The position numbers and the translations under genes are program-made. From Petroclostridium xylanilyticum (GTDB lineage: Bacteria; Bacillota; Clostridia; SK-Y3), in the NCBI RefSeq assembly GCF_002252565.1, contig NZ_NPML01000013.1:1-64000 (forward strand): 64,000 bases of DNA, written 5' to 3'. This document shows, piece by piece, positions 1-8,946 of this stretch; the stretch's first letter is position 1; each line of letters begins with the position of its first letter. The notes under the pieces are model-generated. The model was not told the DNA's origin, did not search any database, and saw only the letters and a program-made list of their open reading frames with translations.

Positions 1-203
1 TTTCCTTTGAAAATTATGGTGCCGTCATCGGGTTGATATATACCAGCCAGTATTTTCATTAATGTTGATTTACCGGCGCCATTCTCTCCCATTAATGCAT
101 GAACTGTCCCTTTTCGGATTTTTAACTGGACGTTGTCTAAAGCCTTAACACCGGGAAACGATTTGGAAATATTACTCATTTCTAAAATATATTCCTTAGT
201 CAT
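1..203 (-). CDS. Sugar ABC transporter ATP-binding protein (RbsA/MglA/inositol type), N-terminal part only
   Basis: The reverse strand from 203 reads [20 protein letters not shown], then continues to a Walker A motif GENGAGKST around residue 40 and [14 protein letters not shown]. This is the N-terminal ATPase domain of the double-domain sugar importers (RbsA, MglA, IatA). The gene runs off the window start, so only about 67 residues are visible. An ATG at 209 is in frame, but GAGGT at about 212-216 is only 2 bases from it and 8 bases from the ATG at 203, so 203 is preferred. It follows the binding-protein gene on the same strand and probably energises uptake of that ligand, likely inositol. 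Confidence 0.9.
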   Translation of the reverse strand, partial: MTKEYILEMSNISKSFPGVKALDNVQLKIRKGTVHALMGENGAGKSTLMKILAGIYQPDDGTIIFKG

Positions 204-247
204 AGGCATTACCTCATTTTCTAATTTTTAATCTTTTTTCATTTTCT

Positions 248-288
248 CATATAAAGGATACCTAATCTTATACGGTATCCTTTATATG
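248..288 (-). promoter_or_regulatory. Intercistronic stem-loop between binding protein and ATPase genes
   Basis: A 15-bp perfect stem (248-262 with 274-288) has an 11-base loop. It lies between the stop of the binding-protein gene (323) and the ATPase start (203), with no long T-run after it. Such hairpins commonly protect upstream binding-protein mRNA or partly terminate, giving more binding protein than transporter. That role here is inferred. Confidence 0.6.
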
Positions 289-322
289 ATTTTATTTCCA
301 AGTTAGTCAACAGTTTATTTAT

Positions 323-1342
323 TTACTTTTGCCATTTTTTGATATACTCATCACATTTTTCAGGTGTTACTAATTCATACGGGATCCATATTGTTTTGTC
401 AATTTTTTCACCTTTTGCTACTTTATAAGCTGCTTCTATTGCGCCTTTACCCTGTCCTGCCGCATCCTGGAACACAGTTACATTCAATTTGCCTTGTTTC
501 ATAAATTCCAGTGCGTCAGGAGTAGCGTCCACACCACCAACAAGAATTTTTCCTAACTTTCCAGCCTGCTCAATTGCCAGGATAGCTCCGATTGCCATTT
601 CATCATTGTTAGAGGCAACAGCATCAATTTGCATACCGGACTGCAGCCAGTTTTCCATTATTTGCATCCCTAATGGTCTCTGCCATTTTCCTGTTTGCTC
701 TGCAACAATTTTAATATCAGGATATTTTTCTTTTATAACTTTTTTAACTCCCTCAGTTCTCATTCTTGCTGCTTCGTGTGCCAGGTCGCCCTGGAGGATT
801 ACAATATTACCTTTTCCACCCATTTTTTCGGCTAAATATTCCATTTGCATGATACCGGCCTTAATAGAATCTGAACCTACATATGCTGTAGCCTCTTCCT
901 GATTCTTGAATATTCTGTTAACGCTTATAAGCGGAATGCCTGCATCCTTACACATCTTGGTATAAGGCTCTGTAGCATCCGTATCTACCGGGTTAATTAC
1001 AACTACATCAACTTTCTGAGCTATAAAGTTCTCCAACTGTGCCAACTGTTTTGCTGTATCAGCTTTCGCATCAACAAATATTACCTCTGCATCCGCTAAA
1101 GTATTAGAATAAGCTTTCATGGCATCTATCATATAAGACAGCCACTTATCATCAAAATCAGACATTGAAACACCGATTCTAACTTTTTTCTGTGTCTTAT
1201 CCTCTTGTTTTACTTCCTCCTTTTTAGGTTGCTGCTCACTTGACGAGTTATTAGGTGCCGTTTGTTTTTGGGCACATCCTGCAAATAAGCTTAGCACCAA
1301 CATAAAAATCAGTACCCCAGCCAAAAGTTTTTTGTTTTTCAT
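323..1342 (-). CDS. Inositol/rhizopine-type ABC substrate-binding lipoprotein
   Basis: This 339-residue type 1 periplasmic-binding-fold protein captures a sugar or cyclitol outside the membrane. The N-terminus MKNKKLLAGVLIFMLVLSLF ends in a lipobox with Cys at residue 23, followed by a low-complexity N/S/Q/E/K linker. The mature part begins at VRIGVSMSDFDDKW. The run HEAARMRTEGV, then GKWQRPLGMQIMENWL and DAVASNNDEMAIGA, is characteristic of the inositol/rhizopine subgroup (IbpA, MocB) rather than ribose or xylose binders. GAGGAGG precedes the ATG. The neighbouring iolG supports inositol or a derivative as ligand. Exact ligand is an inference. Confidence 0.85.
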   Translation of the reverse strand: MKNKKLLAGVLIFMLVLSLFAGCAQKQTAPNNSSSEQQPKKEEVKQEDKTQKKVRIGVSMSDFDDKWLSYMIDAMKAYSNTLADAEVIFVDAKADTAKQLAQLENFIAQKVDVVVINPVDTDATEPYTKMCKDAGIPLISVNRIFKNQEEATAYVGSDSIKAGIMQMEYLAEKMGGKGNIVILQGDLAHEAARMRTEGVKKVIKEKYPDIKIVAEQTGKWQRPLGMQIMENWLQSGMQIDAVASNNDEMAIGAILAIEQAGKLGKILVGGVDATPDALEFMKQGKLNVTVFQDAAGQGKGAIEAAYKVAKGEKIDKTIWIPYELVTPEKCDEYIKKWQK

Positions 1343-1797
1343 TAGACATCCTCCTCTAAAAATATAATATTTTTATATAATCTAAATCCTTATATATAAT
1401 AATAAGGACTTAGTTTATAACTATAGAAATTTTTTTAAGAACTTTAATTAAAAGCTGTGTTTTATATCAACTATTAAAGAATAATAAATCATAATCAAAT
1501 AACATTTTAAGGAAAATTATGAGCTGCAATAAATACTATCTATATATTCTGAATTGTCAAAAAGTCAAGATATTAGAGCCGTAAAATTAAGCATTGAAAA
1601 TTATTGCAATTAAATTGAATATTTATCAGAAAATTAATGATGATTATATAAAATAAGAACTACCTATATATAATGCGCTAAATATTTTGCATAACTAGTC
1701 AGTGCTTTTGTATAAAATATTTAATTCTATTTATATAGTTAAGTGTATTTCTAGTTTTTATACTTTTGTGCCCGAGCACGTGAAATGTAAAAAAAAA
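1343..1797. other. AT-rich intergenic region upstream of the binding-protein operon
   Basis: This 455-base gap between the LacI stop and the importer genes has very high AT content and no convincing coding potential. It contains one operator-like palindrome near the LacI gene end (1767-1780, listed separately). Nothing else is recognised. A promoter for the transporter operon must lie here, but no clear -35/-10 pair could be chosen. Confidence 0.5.
1767..1780. promoter_or_regulatory. LacI-type operator copy 1 (upstream of transporter operon)
   Basis: TGTGCCCGAGCACG is a near-perfect palindrome centred on CG. It matches 12 of 14 positions of the perfect site in front of iolG (CGTGCCCGGGCACG). 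It lies just beyond the LacI stop codon and upstream of the binding-protein gene. The adjacent LacI regulator is the likely binder. Confidence 0.7.
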
Positions 1798-2829
1798 TTA
1801 TATATCTATATTTTCTTTTGTTATTATTTCCATCTTAGTATATATTTGTTGACTATCAGGCAATTTATTGTAGAAAAAGTACTCAAACAGTATCCTGATT
1901 GGCAAATATCCTTGCATGAAAGGGTCTTGAGTTATAGTAAAATCTACTATTTTATCTTTTATTAACTCTATCGTTTCGGGAATTTTATCAAAACATACAA
2001 ATTTAATGTGTCGTTTGTTTAATTCTTGGATAGCCTTGCCAACTCCTCCGGTTCCTATTCCATTTGTTACATAAATAGCATTTAAAGAGTCCTGCCTTTT
2101 TAAAAATTCAACCGTCTTCAGATATGAAGATTGACTATCATGTATATTTTCTAAAACTTGAATGATATTTATATTTGGATATTCCTGCTCAATAATTTCT
2201 TTAAAACCGGCAAGTCTTTCTTGTAAAGCTTTAATTTTTCCAATTCCAGTTATTACTAGTACATTTCCTCCATTCGGAAGTAACTTGCCAATCAAGTCTC
2301 CAGCAACTCTTCCGCTCTTTTTCAAATCCTGACCTACAAAACACATTCGCTCTATACCGGTTATATCAGTATTGAAAGTTATAATTTTTATATTTTGAGT
2401 AGTAAGTTTTTTAAGTTCTTCTCTTATTATTTCTTCATCTAGTGGTGATAAAACCAATGCAGATATATTTTTATTATGTAACTCTCTAATAAACATTAAC
2501 TGTTCCTGCACATTGACACTGCTCATGACGCAGCATTCCACAGCAATACCAAATCCTTTTAGTTCATAAGAAGCTCTTTTTACACCTTCATAAACTTCCT
2601 GAAATAAAGGGTCATACTTGTTTAAAATGATAACGCCGATTCTTAATGGCTTTTTTTGAAAAGCTAACGCTTTGCCGGCAACATTTGGCTTATATCCCAT
2701 TTCTTCTGCTATCTTTTTTACCCTTTCTCTAACTTCTTGGCTTACACCCGGCCTATTATTTAAAACCTTATCAACAGTTCCCCTTGATACATTTGCTGCT
2801 TCAGCTATTGATCTTATAGTAACCCTCAT
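1798..2829 (-). CDS. LacI-family transcriptional regulator of the inositol genes
   Basis: This LacI/GalR repressor has about 343 residues. The N-terminal helix-turn-helix VTIRSIAEAANVSRGTVDKV is followed by the hinge and a periplasmic-binding-like effector domain that resembles sugar-binding proteins. The open frame extends upstream, but GGGAG at about 2836-2840 and the canonical N-terminus MRVTIRSIAEAA fix the start at the ATG at 2829. An operator copy lies just upstream at 2846-2859, which suggests autoregulation. The gene sits between the inositol-type transporter and iolG, and matching palindromes occur in front of both. The inducer is probably inositol or an early catabolite. That is inferred from context. 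Confidence 0.88.
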   Translation of the reverse strand: MRVTIRSIAEAANVSRGTVDKVLNNRPGVSQEVRERVKKIAEEMGYKPNVAGKALAFQKKPLRIGVIILNKYDPLFQEVYEGVKRASYELKGFGIAVECCVMSSVNVQEQLMFIRELHNKNISALVLSPLDEEIIREELKKLTTQNIKIITFNTDITGIERMCFVGQDLKKSGRVAGDLIGKLLPNGGNVLVITGIGKIKALQERLAGFKEIIEQEYPNINIIQVLENIHDSQSSYLKTVEFLKRQDSLNAIYVTNGIGTGGVGKAIQELNKRHIKFVCFDKIPETIELIKDKIVDFTITQDPFMQGYLPIRILFEYFFYNKLPDSQQIYTKMEIITKENIDI

Positions 2830-2845
2830 ATCTATCTCCCAACTA

Positions 2846-2859
2846 AGTGCTCGGACACG
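2846..2859. promoter_or_regulatory. LacI-type operator copy 2 (autoregulatory)
   Basis: AGTGCTCGGACACG matches 11 of 14 positions of the palindrome upstream of iolG. It lies 17 bases upstream of the LacI start, where repressor binding would block its own expression. Confidence 0.65.
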
Positions 2860-3000
2860 TTTGAGTTTATTATACATTACTTTAGTATATAAAGTCAATA
2901 TTTTAATAAAAATCTTTCAAAAATTTTTACAATTTTCACAATTCGACTGAATATCTTTATTGGTAAAATTTATCATTAATTCCAATACCAAAAAACTTAA

Positions 3001-3115
3001 AGTAATATATTAGAGTACATTCCAATGCATACCAACGTTCCGATGACATTAGAAGTATAATTGTATTACTTAACATATTTTAAGAAATATTTACATCTTA
3101 AGACTATATGCTACA
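3001..3115 (+). repeat. Long inverted repeat, left arm
   Basis: The reverse complement of 3001-3080 matches 5057-5136 almost perfectly, with two differences noticed by eye. Weaker similarity continues inward to about 3115/5025. Similarity stops abruptly at the outer edge, as expected of an element terminus. The two arms enclose iolG and its operator. Confidence 0.85.
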
Positions 3116-3307
3116 AATACAAGTGTAAAGTTTTCGGGAAACAAAAATTTATCAAGATGAAACTTATATACTAACTCCAGAATCATGTCAGGTATATATA
3201 ATATATCTATAAATAGTGGAAATCCTGCTGCAACATGCTTTACAATCTTATTTAATTCTCAAAGTCCTGATATGCCTTATCTTAAATTCTTTTGCGTAAG
3301 TTCAGTT

Positions 3308-3382
3308 ATTTTAGTTTTAGTTGATGAATATTATTCTGGTCTCCAAGCTTTTGTGCAATATTTCACCATAATATTCATCAAC
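3308..3382. repeat. Palindromic element, diverged member of the 15149-15250 MITE-like family
   Basis: The arms TTAGTTGATGAATATTAT and its complement surround a short centre (CTCCAAGCTTTTGTGCAATA). This resembles the centre of the 15149-15250 element (CTCTAAGCCTTTTCGCAACG) closely enough to indicate a common origin. The outer GGGG/CCCC ends are not conserved here. It follows the iolG stop and may fold as a hairpin in that transcript. Confidence 0.65.
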
Positions 3383-3437
3383 TAAAAATAATAGATATAT
3401 CCAGCACTCCAAATTTTAAATTTATTAATTTTTTAAA

Positions 3438-4457
3438 TCACCTTTCTTGCAAATTGTATAATGCAGGACGTTTTGGAATAGAAATTGGAACTATTTGACC
3501 TGTTTGCTGAGCTTTCACACAAGCATCAGCTGTCACTGCAGCAACATAACCATCCCAAGCTGAAGGACCATGGAACTGACCTTTTTTAACTGAATCAATC
3601 CACTCTTTAAGCTCAGTATCATAAGAATCACTAAAACGTTTTTTCCAATCTGTTAAAATTTCTACAGAACGTTGAGCACCACTACGCATGAGGACATTGG
3701 ACGGTTCTGGCAATCGTGCAGTCCCAGTCTCTCCTACAACTTCACACTGAATATCATACCCATACTGGCAATTTACAAATACTTCTACATCAATTCGTAC
3801 TCCACCTGCAGTTTGCAATAAAACAATTTGGGGATCTTGAAGATGATTTTCTGCATGACGGGTCTTCTTGGGCATAAGTATCTGAGCCGAAATAAAATCG
3901 TCATTGATTAACCATCGTAAGACATCGATTTCATGAATAACCGTATCAGTAATGGCCATATCAGTGGTATAACTGCTTGGCACCGATGGATTGCGGTGAG
4001 CACAGTGTGCCATTAATATCTCTCCAATCTTCCCATTTACAATTACATCTTTTAAAGCACGATAACCTTTGTCATACCGACGCATAAAACCTACTTGTAC
4101 CAATTGTTTGCCATGCGCAACTTCTGCTTTAACAATGTTCATACAGCCCTCTGCAGTGGTAGCTAATGGTTTTTCGCAAAATACCGGCTTACCTGCCGCA
4201 ATAGATGCCAAAACATATTCCTCATGAGTCGGTCCCCAAGAAGTAACAATAACTGCGTCCACATCAGCAGCTCTAATCACGTCTTGTCCGTTTTTTTCAA
4301 TCCTTACTCCCTCTAAGTTTTTAACAGCTGCTTTTGCTCGTCCTTCATCAATATCTGTAACTGCAACAATTCTAGCTCCTGATAAATTTTGAGATATTCT
4401 GCGAATATGATCCTGACCAATAGCTCCCGTACCAATAACCCCTAATTTTAAAGCCAT
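3438..4457 (-). CDS. iolG: Inositol 2-dehydrogenase (Gfo/Idh/MocA family)
   Basis: NAD-dependent oxidation of myo-inositol to scyllo-inosose, the first step of inositol catabolism, in the cytoplasm. The Rossmann motif [12 protein letters not shown] starts near residue 6. [13 protein letters not shown] near residue 93 carries the conserved EKP lysine. The region VGFMRRYD and the HEIDVLRWL segment are typical of Bacillus IolG, which is almost collinear with this protein in length (339 versus about 344) and motifs. An AGGAGG-like site precedes the ATG at 4457. A perfect 38-bp palindrome lies 25 bases upstream. No other iol genes are in the window, so later steps must be encoded elsewhere. Confidence 0.92.
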   Translation of the reverse strand: MALKLGVIGTGAIGQDHIRRISQNLSGARIVAVTDIDEGRAKAAVKNLEGVRIEKNGQDVIRAADVDAVIVTSWGPTHEEYVLASIAAGKPVFCEKPLATTAEGCMNIVKAEVAHGKQLVQVGFMRRYDKGYRALKDVIVNGKIGEILMAHCAHRNPSVPSSYTTDMAITDTVIHEIDVLRWLINDDFISAQILMPKKTRHAENHLQDPQIVLLQTAGGVRIDVEVFVNCQYGYDIQCEVVGETGTARLPEPSNVLMRSGAQRSVEILTDWKKRFSDSYDTELKEWIDSVKKGQFHGPSAWDGYVAAVTADACVKAQQTGQIVPISIPKRPALYNLQER

Positions 4458-4481
4458 AGATTTAATTCCTCCTTTTAGATT

Positions 4482-4519
4482 TTATCTTGTCAACGTGCCC
4501 GGGCACGTTGACAAGATAA
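4482..4519. promoter_or_regulatory. Perfect 38-bp palindromic operator upstream of iolG (copy 3)
   Basis: Arms 4482-4500 and 4501-4519 are exact reverse complements over 19 bp with no loop, centred on CCC|GGG. The core CGTGCCCGGGCACG matches the sites at 1767 and 2846. It is best read as the primary operator of the adjacent LacI repressor. In RNA it could also form a strong cruciform-like hairpin in the iolG leader. Confidence 0.8.
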
Positions 4520-4579
4520 TTATATATCAATTTATTTATAAAGTCAACATTTTTAACAAAGCAAGTTTCGTATAAATGT

Positions 4580-4720
4580 AAACATTGATTCTCCTGCAAT
4601 AACTCAAAAATATAAAATCTTTTGAATAATTATACTGCTTTTAGGTCTTACAAAGGTGCATTCACTGTATATTTATAATCAGAACTTAATAAAAATGAGT
4701 TATTGCAGTAAAATCAACAT
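4580..4720. repeat. Short inverted repeat pair, possible element ends
   Basis: The arms at 4580-4605 and 4696-4720 share TTGATT and CTGCAATAACTCA in opposite orientation, around 90 bases apart. A related string (CTGCAACAACTCA) recurs near 24105-24117. The pattern fits termini of a lost or miniature insertion element. Confidence 0.45.
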
Positions 4721-4847
4721 TAAAAATGTAATATATTGGACACCATAATACAACAGTAGGTGAGAATTGTCCCCTGTAGCAAAATTATCTTGTTAAAGAT
4801 ACACTGGTAAAGCTTTCTGATATTCAAAGGATAACAGACTCATACTA

Positions 4848-4985
4848 AGGGTGGATAGCGGTTACGGTTCTGATGATAACATTCAGAAGATCCGTCATAG
4901 CGTTTTGTTTGTGCTTCCCCAAATAAGTGCTTTGACCCAAAAGTTTATGGAATGCATGCAGCCCATATCCTTCTTTCCAACATAG
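4848..4985 (+). pseudogene. Possible transposase relic
   Basis: One frame reads VDSGYGSDDNIQKIR and then loses family resemblance, ending at a TAG near 4983. The DSGYGSDDNI segment resembles the first catalytic Asp region of DDE transposases. There is no start, no domain continuity and neighbouring frames are interrupted. This is a weak call based on one short motif. Confidence 0.3.
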
Positions 4986-5024
4986 CAATTGGTATTAATT
5001 GTTATATTATGGAGTTTTCAAGGG

Positions 5025-5136
5025 TCACTATAACCTTAATCTGTAAATATTTATCAAAATATGTTAAGTAATACAATTATACTTCTAATGCCATCGGAAC
5101 GTTGGTATGTATTGGAATGTACTCTAATATATTACT
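5025..5136 (-). repeat. Long inverted repeat, right arm
   Basis: This is the partner of 3001-3115 in opposite orientation. The outer 80 bases are nearly identical, and the inner 30 are more diverged. See the left arm for details. Confidence 0.85.
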
Positions 5137-5188
5137 GGAAAACAATTTACAAATCGCACCTGAGTCATTTGTACAGAACTTGGGCAAC

Positions 5189-5236
5189 AAAAAAAATTAG
5201 AGTGCATTTAATATTTTTTATAATATCAAATGCACT
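5189..5236 (-). terminator. Rho-independent terminator of the polyphosphate operon
   Basis: Read on the minus strand, AGTGCATTTGATATT pairs with AATATTAAATGCACT around a short A-rich loop. It is followed within three bases by a run of eight T residues. It lies 26 bases beyond the last gene of the operon (stop at 5262). Confidence 0.8.
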
Positions 5237-5261
5237 GGTAAAATGGTACAGTTATTTTAGT

Positions 5262-6779
5262 TTATACAATATATAATTTTTTATTAAACAACTTCTCAAA
5301 ATTCTTCTCACTCTTCATAGCTGCCGCAATCTCCAGTTCAGGATAATTGCTGGACTTAAGCATAATTTGGATACTGTCGTCAGTAATATAACAGGCTATA
5401 TCTTCAACACTGCCATATTCATTTCTATCCAATTTTTCTGCTATCCTTAAAAATAAGCTTAGCTTTTTAATAGTTTCATAATCACTTTTATCAATCAGTG
5501 CATCATACTCTTTCCAGTCTTGTTTGAAATCTTCATTCTCATGCATTGCAACGATAAATGCACACATTACCAATTCCCTGGCAGTTAATCCATTGATCCT
5601 TGAATTTAATACCAGGTAGAATCCATGCTTGTGATGGTTGTAGTAGTCAACATACATCCCTATATCATGCAGTAAGGCCGCAGTGCTTAAAATCTTTCTC
5701 TCTGCTTCACCCAAGCCGTGTAATTCCTGCATCTGGTCAAAGAGAGACAGGGCTAACTTTTCTGTATGCTCACTGTGCCCGATATTGACATCATAATTTT
5801 TCAACGTATTTTCAATGCTATGGCGCAGGACATCGCTAACGATTTCATCTCCATTGTTACATACCTCAAGATATTTCTTAAAAAATACCCCTTCTCTCAG
5901 GCCGTTGCCGCTGATGATCAATGTGTCTGATTTAAGATAGTCCATTAAACATCTTACCGGTGCAAGTCCGGCTGCAATGATGTCCGCCCGTTCTTTACCC
6001 ACACCCGGAATGCTCTTCCTGTCCTCGAGGTTGCTTTTTGTTACTCTGTCATAGGCATAGGTTACTGCATTATAGGACATCTGATAATTATGTAAGCTTT
6101 CAAGAGGAAAACCGGCCTTCTTTTTATCTATCTTTGCCAGTGTTCTTATTGACCCTCCCAGCCCAACAATAGGCAGCCCTTTCGCCTCTTTTAACCACTT
6201 TATATCTTCCAACTGTTTGTACATAAATTCTTGCAGCTTTTCAAGGCTATCCGACGTAATAACATCTTTTAATAAAAACTTTTCTGTTAATACCACAGCT
6301 CCATAAGGCAAGCTTACAGCATTTTTGACTCTCCTGTTTTCAACCCGGACCAGCTCGGTACTTGCTCCTCCTGTATCTATGATTACACAATCCTTTATTT
6401 GTATTGTATTGATTACTCCCAGATAGCCATAATAGCCTTCATCTTCACCGGATATTACCTGGAAATCGAAGCCTGTCTCAAATTTAACCTTATCAAGGAA
6501 AAAACGCTGATTGACGGCATTGCGTACAGCTGCTGTAGCAATGGTAAAGACTTCATCTACTTTATGTACCTCTATCAATTTCTTAAAAAGCTTTAATGTA
6601 TACAAGGTTCTCTTTATTGCCATGGGTTTAAGCGTATTTTCTTCACCCATCCCTTCGCTGAGCCTTACCATTTCCTTAGCCTGGTCTATCATCTTATACG
6701 AGCCATCTTCATACACCTTCATGATAATCATACGGACTGAGTTAGAGCCTAAATCTATGATGGCAAATTTTTTATTCAA
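5262..6779 (-). CDS. Ppx/GppA exopolyphosphatase-type protein with C-terminal HD domain (downstream copy)
   Basis: This 505-residue protein probably hydrolyses inorganic polyphosphate and/or pppGpp. The N-terminal actin-like fold starts IDLGSNSVRMII (phosphate loop 1). VIIDTGGASTELV near residue 152 is the second signature and GLGGSIRTLAK the third. The C-terminal part has an HD motif ALLHDIGMYVDYYNHHKHGF near residue 370, as in longer Ppx proteins. It is the last gene of a three-gene minus-strand operon, 22 bases after ppk. It is not identical to the first gene of the operon, so two diverged Ppx paralogues flank the kinase. Substrate preference of each cannot be read from sequence. Confidence 0.88.
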   Translation of the reverse strand: MNKKFAIIDLGSNSVRMIIMKVYEDGSYKMIDQAKEMVRLSEGMGEENTLKPMAIKRTLYTLKLFKKLIEVHKVDEVFTIATAAVRNAVNQRFFLDKVKFETGFDFQVISGEDEGYYGYLGVINTIQIKDCVIIDTGGASTELVRVENRRVKNAVSLPYGAVVLTEKFLLKDVITSDSLEKLQEFMYKQLEDIKWLKEAKGLPIVGLGGSIRTLAKIDKKKAGFPLESLHNYQMSYNAVTYAYDRVTKSNLEDRKSIPGVGKERADIIAAGLAPVRCLMDYLKSDTLIISGNGLREGVFFKKYLEVCNNGDEIVSDVLRHSIENTLKNYDVNIGHSEHTEKLALSLFDQMQELHGLGEAERKILSTAALLHDIGMYVDYYNHHKHGFYLVLNSRINGLTARELVMCAFIVAMHENEDFKQDWKEYDALIDKSDYETIKKLSLFLRIAEKLDRNEYGSVEDIACYITDDSIQIMLKSSNYPELEIAAAMKSEKNFEKLFNKKLYIV

Positions 6780-6801
6780 TATCTTCCACCTTCTATTTTA
6801 A

Positions 6802-8946
6802 TTATTCTTCATCTTTATTAAACACACCGTCTGAAGTAATTGGCTCAAAAACCGGCGTAATCCGTTCTCTATTATACCGCTTTACTTGTTCATATGCAAG
6901 GTGGCAAAAATACTCCTGGGAATTCAAAGGTTTTTTCCCCCTTTTATCAACTTTTTTATATTTCCCTTCAGAATTTAATATTCTCGCTTTCACAGTATCT
7001 TCCAATGTGATATCAAGAATGCCCAGTACCCGTTCTTTTAATACCCTATCCTCAATGGGGAAAAGTAATTCTACCCTTCTGTCCAGGTTTCTGGGCATCC
7101 AGTCGGCACTGGATAAAAAGATATCCTCTCTGCCGTCATTATAAAAATAATAAATTCTACTATGTTCCAAGAACCTTCCTACAATGCTCCGTACTGTAAT
7201 ATTTTCACTGATACCCTGCATACCCGGCCTTACACAGCAAATCCCTCTTACAATAAGGTCTATCTTTACTCCTGCCGATGAAGCTTTGTAAAGAGCCGTA
7301 GCAATTTCAATATCTACTAAAGAATTCATCTTGGCTATAATTCGAGCCTTTTTACCGACTAAAGCATTATGCATTTCGTTTTCTATAAGCTCTATAAATT
7401 TAGTTCTTAGCCCCAGAGGCGCCACTTCTAACTTATATAATTCCGGCGGCTCGGAGTACCCAGACAACATATTGAATACAGCAGACGCATCGGCCCCAAA
7501 GTATTCATTACTTGTAAACAACCCCAGGTCGGTATAGAACCTGGCAGTAACATCATTATAATTCCCTGTACCCAGGTGAATATATCTTTTAATTCCCTTT
7601 TCTTCTCTTCTCACAACAAGCGTAATTTTGCTGTGGGTTTTTAAGCCTACAAGTCCATAAATAACATGACATCCTGCCTTTTCCAATCTTTTTGCCCATT
7701 GAATATTATTTTCTTCATCGAATCTGGCCTTTACTTCCACCAACACTGTTACCTGTTTTCCCCGTTCTGCCGCTTCAGCCAAAGCTTTAACAATGGGAGA
7801 ATCACCGCTTACCCTGTAGAGCGTTTGCTTGATTGCCAGCACCTTTGGGTCCCGTGCGGCTTCCTGGACAAATTCCACCACAGGTTCGAAAGCCTCATAG
7901 GGGTGATGTAATAAAACATCTCCATTGTTGATTACTTCAAAGATATTATGCTCCTCCGGTAAGTCTTGAGGAGTTTGAGGATAATGTGGAAGATATTTTA
8001 AATGTTCATAACCTTCAAAGGAATATATTTTCATAAGAAATGTCAAGTCCAAAGGCCCGTTGATATAATAGATATCATCTTGATGGGTCTCCAATGCATC
8101 TTTTAAAATATGGACCAGTCTTTCATCCATGTCGCAACTCACTTCCAGCCTTATGGCCGCACCCCATTTTCTTTTCTTGAGAGATTTTTCAATCTCCAGC
8201 AGTAAATCTTCCGCTTCATCTTCCTCTATGCTTAAGTCTGCATTTCTGGTTATTCTATAAGGATAAGTACAGATGACATCGTGCCCTGCAAATAGGCAGC
8301 CTATATACATCGTAATGACTTCTTCCAGAAGAATAAAGTGTTTGCTGCCATACCCGGGACTGGGGAGTTCCACTATACGGGGTAGTACAGAGGGTACCTG
8401 TACAGTTGCAAATATATATTGGTTTTCTGTTTCTTTATCTTTAATCAGGACACCCAAGTTTAGACTTTTATTTAGAATAAGAGGAAAAGGCCTGCTGGAA
8501 TCTACTGCCATTGGCGTCAAAACAGGGTAAATTTCATTGGTAAAATATTCATCCAAAAAGTTTCTCTGCTCATCGGTCAAGTCTTCTTCATAAACCATAT
8601 GAATCCCGTTTTTCTTCAGTCTGGGAAGCAAAGCCCTGTTAAACATATTGTATTGTTCATCTACCATTTTATGAGTTCTTATTGAAATCTTTTTTAACTG
8701 TTGTTTAGGTGTAAGACCAGCCGGATCAGGCTTGTTAAACCCTACATTTACCTGATCCTTTAACGACGCAACTCTAATCATAAAAAATTCATCCAGATTG
8801 GAGCTCACAATAGATAAAAATTTTATCCTTTCTAATAGCGGATTACTTCTATCTTTTGCTTCCTCTAAAACCCTATCATTAAATTCCAACCAGCTTAATT
8901 CCCGGTTAATAAAATATTCCGGTTTGTTAAAGCTCATTTCATTCAT
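6802..8946 (-). CDS. ppk1: Polyphosphate kinase 1
   Basis: This 714-residue enzyme reversibly polymerises ATP gamma-phosphate into polyphosphate through a phosphohistidine. The N-terminus YFINRELSWLEFNDRVLEEA is the family hallmark. GVLIKDKE, HHPYEAFEPVVEFV and DPKVLAIKQTLYRVSGDSPI mark the head and catalytic parts. LKTHSKITLVVRRE carries the autophosphorylated His, and YIHLGTGNYND and SSADWMPRNLDRRVEL the second PLD-like motif with its His/Asn/Asp set. Length matches the family (about 690-720). The ATG at 8946 is preceded by GGAAG. It overlaps the upstream ppx gene by 8 bases, so the two are translationally coupled. Confidence 0.95.
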   Translation of the reverse strand: MNEMSFNKPEYFINRELSWLEFNDRVLEEAKDRSNPLLERIKFLSIVSSNLDEFFMIRVASLKDQVNVGFNKPDPAGLTPKQQLKKISIRTHKMVDEQYNMFNRALLPRLKKNGIHMVYEEDLTDEQRNFLDEYFTNEIYPVLTPMAVDSSRPFPLILNKSLNLGVLIKDKETENQYIFATVQVPSVLPRIVELPSPGYGSKHFILLEEVITMYIGCLFAGHDVICTYPYRITRNADLSIEEDEAEDLLLEIEKSLKKRKWGAAIRLEVSCDMDERLVHILKDALETHQDDIYYINGPLDLTFLMKIYSFEGYEHLKYLPHYPQTPQDLPEEHNIFEVINNGDVLLHHPYEAFEPVVEFVQEAARDPKVLAIKQTLYRVSGDSPIVKALAEAAERGKQVTVLVEVKARFDEENNIQWAKRLEKAGCHVIYGLVGLKTHSKITLVVRREEKGIKRYIHLGTGNYNDVTARFYTDLGLFTSNEYFGADASAVFNMLSGYSEPPELYKLEVAPLGLRTKFIELIENEMHNALVGKKARIIAKMNSLVDIEIATALYKASSAGVKIDLIVRGICCVRPGMQGISENITVRSIVGRFLEHSRIYYFYNDGREDIFLSSADWMPRNLDRRVELLFPIEDRVLKERVLGILDITLEDTVKARILNSEGKYKKVDKRGKKPLNSQEYFCHLAYEQVKRYNRERITPVFEPITSDGVFNKDEE

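Larger units (their letters stand above)
2860..3437. other. Intergenic region with repeat relics between the LacI gene and iolG
   Basis: About 580 AT-rich bases without a credible gene. It holds the left arm of a long inverted repeat (3001-3115) and a palindromic element related to the MITE family (about 3308-3382). The remainder shows no recognisable signal. Confidence 0.6.
4520..5188. other. Intergenic region with decayed mobile-element fragments
   Basis: This region between iolG and the polyphosphate operon contains a 25-bp inverted repeat (4580-4605 with 4696-4720, sharing CTGCAATAACTCA), a possible transposase relic (about 4848-4985) and the right arm of the long inverted repeat (5025-5136). 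No intact gene is visible. Confidence 0.6.

Noticed and set aside
1702-1965. Short AT-rich plus-strand frame of 87 codons
   Set aside because: Low-complexity Tyr/Phe/Ile translation overlapping the LacI gene end; typical of random AT-rich sequence.
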